From contig USBY01000021.1 of the NCBI GenBank assembly GCA_900553015.1, positions 1-28,415 on the forward strand: a stretch of 28,415 nt of DNA. Direction: 5' to 3'. Origin of the DNA: an uncultured Clostridium sp. (GTDB lineage: Bacteria; Bacillota; Clostridia; TANB77; CAG-508). Within the stretch, counting starts at the first letter, position 1; each line of letters starts with the position of its first letter. The notes under the pieces are model-generated. The model had not been told where the DNA came from. It searched no databases and was given only the letters and a program-made list of their open reading frames with translations. Position numbers and translations under genes: made by a program. This document shows, in pieces, positions 23,963-28,415 of the stretch.

Positions 23963-25306
23963 TTATTTTTTTTCTAAAATTATTTTTTTCACACTTTCCA
24001 CAATTAATTTTGTATTTGTATTTTCTTTTATTTCTTTTTCTATTTTATTACATCCATGCATTACTGTTGTATGATCTCTCTTTCCAAATTCTTCTCCAAT
24101 TTTAGGAAATGAAAGACCAGCCACTTCCCTACACAAGTACATTGCTATTTGTCTAGGATAAGCAATATCATTTGATCTTTTTGAACTTTTTAAATCTTTC
24201 TTATTTATATTGAAATATTTTGCTACTACATCTTGTATATAATCTGCTGAAATTACTTTTTCTTTTTGTGCAGAAATATCATTTATTGCTTTTTCTGCCA
24301 TTTCTATAGTTATTGGTCCATTAGCTAATGTGGAAAAAGCAACTAATTTGTTAAAAACTCCTTCTAATTCTCTTATATTAGAAGCAACTCTTGTAGCTAT
24401 TGTTGATAAAATTACATCATCTACTATTATATTGTCTGTTTGAGCTTTTTTCCTTAATATAGCTAAACGTGTTTCATAATCTGGAATTGATATATCTGCA
24501 ATTAATCCCCATTCGAATCTTGATTTTAATCTATCTTCTAATAAAGGAATATCTTTTGGTGGTCTATCACTAGAGATTACAATTTGTTTTCTATTATCAT
24601 GTAGTGTATTAAATGTGTGGAAAAATTCTTCTTGAATTCTTTCTTTTCCAGCTATAAATTGAATATCATCTATTAATAGAACATCAATATTTCTATATTT
24701 ATTTCTAAATTGTTCATTTTTATTATCTTTTATAGCATTAATTAATTGATTAGTGAATTTTTCTGAAGTTACATATAATACATTTGAATTTGGATTATTT
24801 TTTATTACTTGATGTCCAATTGCATGCATTAAGTGAGTTTTTCCTAATCCTACATCTCCATATAAGAATAATGGATTATATGAAGTTCCTGGTGCTTCTG
24901 CAACTGCTAAAGAAGCAGCGTGTGCAAATCTATTGTTATTTCCAACTACAAATGTATCAAATGTGTATTTTGGATTTAAAGAATTATTTGAAACACCAAT
25001 TTCATTGTCATTAAAACTTTTTTCTTCTAACTTAACATCATCTTCTTCTGAATCTGGATCCTTATATTCTACTATGATTTTACAATCTTTATTTGTAATA
25101 AATTTGAAAGTATTTGTTACTAAATCATAATATCTTGTTTCCACAGCATCTTTTTGAAAAGGTGAAGAAGCGATTAATATTATTTTATCATCAGTAAAAT
25201 CTCTTATTTCTAATGATTTTATCCATGTTTCATAAGAAATATTTGTCATTTCATCTTTTAAAAGATCTTTTGCTTTAGTTAAAAGTTCATTTAGTTCATT
25301 TGACAT
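23963..25306 (-). CDS. dnaA: Chromosomal replication initiator DnaA
   Basis: DnaA binds DnaA boxes and opens the origin. The 447-residue protein shows domain I (NISYETWIKSLEI), a short linker, the AAA+ core starting at PKYTFDTFVVGNNNRFAHAA with Walker A GDVGLGKTH and Walker B LLIDDIQF, and the DNA-binding signature GKRDHTTVMHGCNKIE at the end. I chose ATG 25306 (MSNELNELL), with AGGAAGG about 10 bases upstream. A TTG at 25315 would be only one base from that site. Confidence 0.97.
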   Translation of the reverse strand: MSNELNELLTKAKDLLKDEMTNISYETWIKSLEIRDFTDDKIILIASSPFQKDAVETRYYDLVTNTFKFITNKDCKIIVEYKDPDSEEDDVKLEEKSFNDNEIGVSNNSLNPKYTFDTFVVGNNNRFAHAASLAVAEAPGTSYNPLFLYGDVGLGKTHLMHAIGHQVIKNNPNSNVLYVTSEKFTNQLINAIKDNKNEQFRNKYRNIDVLLIDDIQFIAGKERIQEEFFHTFNTLHDNRKQIVISSDRPPKDIPLLEDRLKSRFEWGLIADISIPDYETRLAILRKKAQTDNIIVDDVILSTIATRVASNIRELEGVFNKLVAFSTLANGPITIEMAEKAINDISAQKEKVISADYIQDVVAKYFNINKKDLKSSKRSNDIAYPRQIAMYLCREVAGLSFPKIGEEFGKRDHTTVMHGCNKIEKEIKENTNTKLIVESVKKIILEKK

Positions 25307-25364
25307 TTCTTTCAATCCTTCCTAAAAAGTATAAGGGAATAAAGAATAACGTGATTTTTTTTCG

Positions 25365-25396
25365 TTATCCACAACAGTATCCACAACTGTTGATAA
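25365..25396. promoter_or_regulatory. DnaA-box cluster in the dnaA leader
   Basis: TTATCCACA (25365-25373), GTATCCACA (25377-25385) and TGTTGATAA (25388-25396, reverse TTATCAACA) are packed within 32 bases between the dnaA promoter and its start. They suit autoregulation and origin function. Confidence 0.75.
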
Positions 25397-25484
25397 CTTT
25401 GAAAAATATGTAAAAATACTGTAATACAAGTGTCAATATTTACAAAAAAAAATAAAAAATATTACTATTCCCTATTGTTTTTAC

Positions 25485-25513
25485 ATTATATATAAATAAA
25501 GTTACTTAGTCAA
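25485..25513 (-). promoter_or_regulatory. dnaA promoter
   Basis: TTGACT (25513-25508) and TATAAT (25490-25485), 17 bases apart, give a leader of about 170 bases containing three DnaA boxes. Confidence 0.72.
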
Positions 25514-25779
25514 TAATAAAGGACAAAAAACTTAAATAAATCTGTGTATAATGTGGATAATTTTGTGGATAAGTGTATAAAAAATATAAAAATTACATTT
25601 TATTACAAAATATTACAAATTTTATAAATGCTAGAATACCGTAATATTACAATAGAGAACAGATTTTTTCTTTTTACGACAATAAATAACATTTTTAGGG
25701 TGTGAATAAGTTTTTATCCACTATGTGTATAAGTTTGTTTTGTATATGTTTCAGATTGTAAATAATATATAATAAAATG

Positions 25780-25809
25780 TTGACAAATACTTATTTCCTA
25801 TAGTATAAT
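25780..25809 (+). promoter_or_regulatory. rpmH operon promoter
   Basis: TTGACA (25780-25785) and TATAAT (25804-25809) with an 18-base spacer lie 71 bases before the rpmH ATG. Confidence 0.75.
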
Positions 25810-25880
25810 TGATATGCTTTTTAATTTTAGAGATAAATATTTATATATTTTTACAACAATATAATAGGAGGTGCATAAAA

Positions 25881-26015
25881 ATGAAAATGACTTATCAACC
25901 AAAAACAAGACAAAGAAGTAAAGAACATGGTTTCATGAAAAGAATGAAAACTAGAGCAGGAAGAAATGTTTTAAAAGCAAGAAGAAGTAAAGGAAGAAAA
26001 AAATTATCAGCTTAA
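25881..26015 (+). CDS. rpmH: 50S ribosomal protein L34
   Basis: The 44-residue basic protein MKMTYQPKTRQRSKEHGF... is L34, a late-assembling large-subunit protein of standard length. AGGAGGTG lies 7 bases before ATG 25881; the frame extends upstream only into the promoter. It heads the conserved rpmH-rnpA-yidD-yidC-jag order next to the origin. Confidence 0.97.
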   Translation: MKMTYQPKTRQRSKEHGFMKRMKTRAGRNVLKARRSKGRKKLSA

Positions 26016-26021
26016 GTATAT

Positions 26022-26043
26022 GGCCACATTAAGTGGTCTTTTT
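26022..26043 (+). terminator. Attenuator-like hairpin between rpmH and rnpA
   Basis: GGCCAC and GTGGTC (one G-U pair) with an ATTAA loop are followed by TTTTTG. A partial stop here would give more L34 than RNase P protein, as known from other bacteria. Confidence 0.55.
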
Positions 26044-26074
26044 GCAATCTATAAAAAATAAAGAGTGGTAAGAA

Positions 26075-26428
26075 ATGTTAAATACAGATACATTAAAAAA
26101 GAATTACGAATTTAAAAATGTTTTAACAAAAGGAAAATACTATAATGGAAATTATATTGATATTTATATAAAAAAAAATAATAAGAATTTCAATTATATA
26201 GGTATAGCAGTAAGCGTAAAAGTAGGAAAAGCTGTAAAAAGAAATAGAATAAAAAGATTAATTAGAGAAAATTATAGATTACTAGAGGATAAGATTTCTG
26301 TTGGGTATGATATAATTTTTTTATGGAAAAAAAATAAAAATATTTCTGAAGCTAATTTTTTTAATATTAAATATGATATAATTAAAACATTAAATAAAAG
26401 TAATTTATTAAAAAAAGATGAGGATTAA
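26075..26428 (+). CDS. rnpA: Ribonuclease P protein component
   Basis: RnpA assists the catalytic RNA in trimming tRNA 5' leaders. The 117-residue basic protein contains the signature KRNRIKRLIREN (about 65-76) and the N-terminal TLKKNYEFKNVLTKGK. The ATG has a weak GAGTGGTAAG site. Its stop overlaps the yidD start (TAATG), so the two are translationally coupled. The RNA subunit gene rnpB is not in this window. Confidence 0.95.
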   Translation: MLNTDTLKKNYEFKNVLTKGKYYNGNYIDIYIKKNNKNFNYIGIAVSVKVGKAVKRNRIKRLIRENYRLLEDKISVGYDIIFLWKKNKNISEANFFNIKYDIIKTLNKSNLLKKDED

Positions 26429-26646
26429 TGAAAAAAATATTAATTTTTTTTATAAATATATATCAAAAACATATATCTTCTCTTATATCAAAAGAGGGAA
26501 TACATTGTAAATTTTATCCTACATGTTCTGAATATACTAAACAAGCTATTAATAAATATGGTTCAGTAAAAGGAAGTTTCTTAGGGATAAAGAGAATTTT
26601 AAAATGTAATCCTTTTTCAAAGGGTGGATATGATCCATTAAAATAA
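26428..26646 (+). CDS. yidD: Membrane protein insertion efficiency factor YidD
   Basis: The 72-residue protein has the family pattern YQKHIS...CKFYPTCSEYTKQAI...GSFLGIKRILKCNPFSKGGYDPLK. It has an N-terminal amphipathic, membrane-associating helix. YidD helps YidC insert proteins; yidC follows 13 bases later. Confidence 0.95.
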   Translation: MKKILIFFINIYQKHISSLISKEGIHCKFYPTCSEYTKQAINKYGSVKGSFLGIKRILKCNPFSKGGYDPLK

Positions 26647-26659
26647 AGGAGATAAAAAT

Positions 26660-27544
26660 ATGTCATTTTTAGCAAGTATATTTGGTACGATATTATATTT
26701 TATTTATAATATTGTAAATAATTATGGTTTTGCAATAATTTTATTTTCTGTATTATTGAAAATAGTGTTATTGCCATTATCTATAAAACAACAGAGAACA
26801 ATGCAAAAAACTTCAAAAATTCAAGAACAGATGAAATCATTGCAGTTTAAATATAAAAATGATCCAGAAAAATTAAATCAAGAGACAATGAAGCTATATA
26901 AATCTGAAAATATGAGTCCTTTTAGTGGATGTTTAAGTGCAATACTTCAATTAGTCATATTGTTAGCAGTATTTTATATGGTAAAAAGTCCATTAACATT
27001 TGTAAAAAATGTTTCTGAAGAAGATATAAATAATTATAAGAATGAACTTCAATCTGCAAATATAGAAATAAATCAAGCATATCCTGAGATTTCAATAATT
27101 CAACATAAAGGAAATGAAGATGAAAAAGTATATTTAAATATGGAATTTTTAGGTTTGGATTTAAATAAAGTTCCAATGCAAAATTTATCTGATCCTAAAG
27201 TTTATATTATTCCTATTTTATATATTTTATCTACATTTATTAGTACAAAAATATCAACAAATATGAATAAAAAGGATAAAGATAAGAAACTTCTAAATGA
27301 TCATATAGAAGAATATGAAGGAGAAAGTAAAGAAGTTAAAAAAGAAGTTGAAGAAGTAGACATGGTAGAACAAACTAATAAAAGTATGTCTTTGTTAATG
27401 CCTATAATGTCAATATCAATTTCTTTAGTAGCACCATTAGGACTAGCTTTATATTGGTTAACTAGCAATGTACTAATGATATTAGAGAGATTTTTTATAA
27501 GTAAATATCTTAAATCTAAGGAGGAAAAAGAAAATGCCAAATAG
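26660..27544 (+). CDS. yidC: Membrane protein insertase YidC/Oxa1
   Basis: A 294-residue insertase of the Gram-positive type. Helices lie near 5-40 (with the cytoplasmic-facing region LPLSIKQQRTMQKTSKIQ after it), 90-110, 175-195, and 245-280 (MSLLMPIMSISISLVAPLGLALYWL). A hydrophilic, acidic stretch around 200-240 lies in the loop before the last helices. No lipoprotein cysteine is seen at the start. ATG 26660 has AAAGGAG upstream. Its 3' end overlaps jag by 11 bases. Confidence 0.93.
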   Translation: MSFLASIFGTILYFIYNIVNNYGFAIILFSVLLKIVLLPLSIKQQRTMQKTSKIQEQMKSLQFKYKNDPEKLNQETMKLYKSENMSPFSGCLSAILQLVILLAVFYMVKSPLTFVKNVSEEDINNYKNELQSANIEINQAYPEISIIQHKGNEDEKVYLNMEFLGLDLNKVPMQNLSDPKVYIIPILYILSTFISTKISTNMNKKDKDKKLLNDHIEEYEGESKEVKKEVEEVDMVEQTNKSMSLLMPIMSISISLVAPLGLALYWLTSNVLMILERFFISKYLKSKEEKENAK

Positions 27545-28205
27545 TATATTTGCAGAAGGAAGAACTACAAACGAAGCTATAGAAAATGGATTAAAACAAC
27601 TTAATGCAAAAAGAGAAGATGTAATTATTAATGTAATAGGTAATGAAGAGAAAAGAAGTTTTTTTAGTATTTTAGAACCAACAAAAATAAAAGTAGAATT
27701 AACATTAAAAGAACCTGTAAAAATTAAAAAGGCTAATATTACAGACGAAGAATTAAACGAAGTATTAGAAACAATGAAAAAGTTTTCAAATGACTTTTTT
27801 AATCAATTAAAAATAAATAATTTAAGTATAAATGTTGAAGAAAAAGAAAAAAGAATATATATTTCTGTAACTGGAGACGATATTAATTATTTAATAGGAT
27901 ATAGAGGAGAAACACTTAATTATTTACAATTAATCTTTTCAAATGTTGCTAATAAAAGTCTTAAACATAAATGTAGTGTAATATTAGATATTGAAAATTA
28001 TAGAGAAAAGAGAAAAGTTGTATTAGAAGAATTAGCAGAAAAAATATCAAAAACAGTAGTAAAAAATAGAAAGAAAATAGAGTTAGAACCAATGTCTGCT
28101 TATGAAAGAAAAATAATACACACAAAATTACAAAATAATTCAAAGGTAAAAACTTATAGTGTTGGGGAAGAGCCAAACAGAAGAATAATAGTAGATTTAA
28201 AATAA
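27534..28205 (+). CDS. jag: RNA-binding protein Jag/KhpB
   Basis: The 223-residue protein has three parts. The Jag-N domain (FAEGRTTNEAIENGLKQL) is at the start, a KH domain with the GYRGET loop lies near 122-127, and the C-terminal R3H domain reads PMSAYERKIIHTKLQ...EEPNRRIIVDL. KhpB pairs with KhpA to bind RNA and affects cell division and elongation in related bacteria. ATG 27534 lies within yidC behind AAGGAGG. Confidence 0.94.
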   Translation: MPNSIFAEGRTTNEAIENGLKQLNAKREDVIINVIGNEEKRSFFSILEPTKIKVELTLKEPVKIKKANITDEELNEVLETMKKFSNDFFNQLKINNLSINVEEKEKRIYISVTGDDINYLIGYRGETLNYLQLIFSNVANKSLKHKCSVILDIENYREKRKVVLEELAEKISKTVVKNRKKIELEPMSAYERKIIHTKLQNNSKVKTYSVGEEPNRRIIVDLK

Positions 28206-28224
28206 TTTAATAAAGATAAAACAG

Positions 28225-28306
28225 AAGTCAAAGTTCTGGGTAATAAATAAGAAAAAATAATTGGAATTTTAATTCCAAAATCTTAAATATTTCCAAGCTT
28301 TGACTT
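28225..28306 (+). terminator. Nested inverted repeats after jag
   Basis: Outer arms AAGTCAAAG (28225-28233) and CTTTGACTT (28298-28306) enclose an 8-base-pair hairpin TTGGAATT...AATTCCAA (28261-28278). The structure follows the jag stop by 20 bases and is followed by TTTTAAATTT. It may end the rpmH-jag operon, or it may be a small repeat element. Confidence 0.4.
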
Positions 28307-28310
28307 TTAA

Positions 28311-28415
28311 ATTTAAATAAAATAAATTATCATTATAAATAAATAATTAAATTAAATAATTAAAATAAATAATTAAATTAAATAAATAAATGAATTAAAT
28401 AAATGAATTAAATAA
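28311..28415. repeat. A/T-only tandem repeats at the right edge
   Basis: The last 105 bases are almost free of G and C. A 22-base unit recurs exactly at 28338-28359 and 28364-28385 (period 26). AAATGAATTAAAT then repeats in tandem to the edge. The array probably continues outside the window. No gene is seen. Confidence 0.7.

Larger units (their letters stand above)
25365..25732. other. oriC: Replication origin region oriC (dnaA-rpmH gap)
   Basis: Between the divergent dnaA and rpmH genes there are exact DnaA boxes at 25365-25373 (plus), 25552-25560 and 25564-25572 (both minus), with variants at 25377, 25388, 25543 (TGTGTATAA), 25572, 25701 (TGTGAATAA), 25714 (TTATCCACT) and 25724 (TGTGTATAA). 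A very AT-rich stretch with three TATTACAA copies (25601, 25611, 25645) lies between clusters. Gene order, strand switch and box density support an origin. The unwinding site itself seems to be on the other side of dnaA. Confidence 0.85.

Noticed and set aside
26955..28176. Minus-strand open frames opposite yidC and jag
   Set aside because: Shadows of clearly identified plus-strand genes, without ribosome sites.

Overview
The window is a very AT-rich chromosome segment spanning a replication origin. rpmH-rnpA-yidD-yidC-jag run rightward on the plus strand from about 25.8 kb. dnaA, dnaN, recF, remB, gyrB and gyrA run leftward on the minus strand from 25.3 kb. This divergent order, with remB between recF and gyrB, strong AGGAGG-type ribosome sites and the low GC, indicates a Bacillota member, most likely an uncultured gut-type Clostridia lineage (inference; no taxonomic search could be run). 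Conserved genes use TGG for Trp and contain no internal TGA, so the standard bacterial code applies. The S4-domain gene yaaA, found between dnaN and recF in Bacillus, is absent.

Left part. A protein start is cut by the left edge (1-109, minus). Then comes a minus-strand operon fruK-fruA-ptsH-ptsI: fructose is imported as fructose-1-phosphate and converted to fructose-1,6-bisphosphate, and the two general PTS phosphocarriers are encoded in the same operon. Divergent from it, behind a consensus promoter, is a plus-strand cluster of small exported proteins (the first broken by a frameshift, the next possibly TasA/camelysin-like), followed by lemA and a DUF2207 membrane protein. Two REP-like repeats follow.

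Island at 9.3-11.0 kb. An initiator tRNA-fMet gene carries its own promoter and terminator. A perfect 45-base copy of its 3' part lies 1.65 kb downstream. The bracketed DNA holds one intact gene, with a HEPN-like RNase motif, plus coding debris and no recognisable integrase. This looks like a tiny integrated element that may carry a defence gene.

Middle. A cytoplasmic alpha-amylase gene precedes gyrA. Between gyrA and gyrB, which are usually close together, lies a four-gene minus-strand cassette: a small protein resembling the N-terminal region of conjugation ATPases, a VirB4/TraC-type ATPase, a ParA/MinD-like ATPase whose P-loop lies upstream of its first ATG, and an unknown 237-residue protein. 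No relaxase, coupling protein or channel subunit is present. I consider this orphan two-ATPase cassette the best candidate for an undescribed system.

Origin. DnaA boxes occur in three intergenic regions: dnaA-rpmH, dnaA-dnaN and dnaN-recF. The dnaA-dnaN gap also contains a DnaA-trio-like unwinding element arranged as in Bacillus subtilis. An 8-base motif, TTCCGTAA, recurs only in replication-gene intergenic regions.
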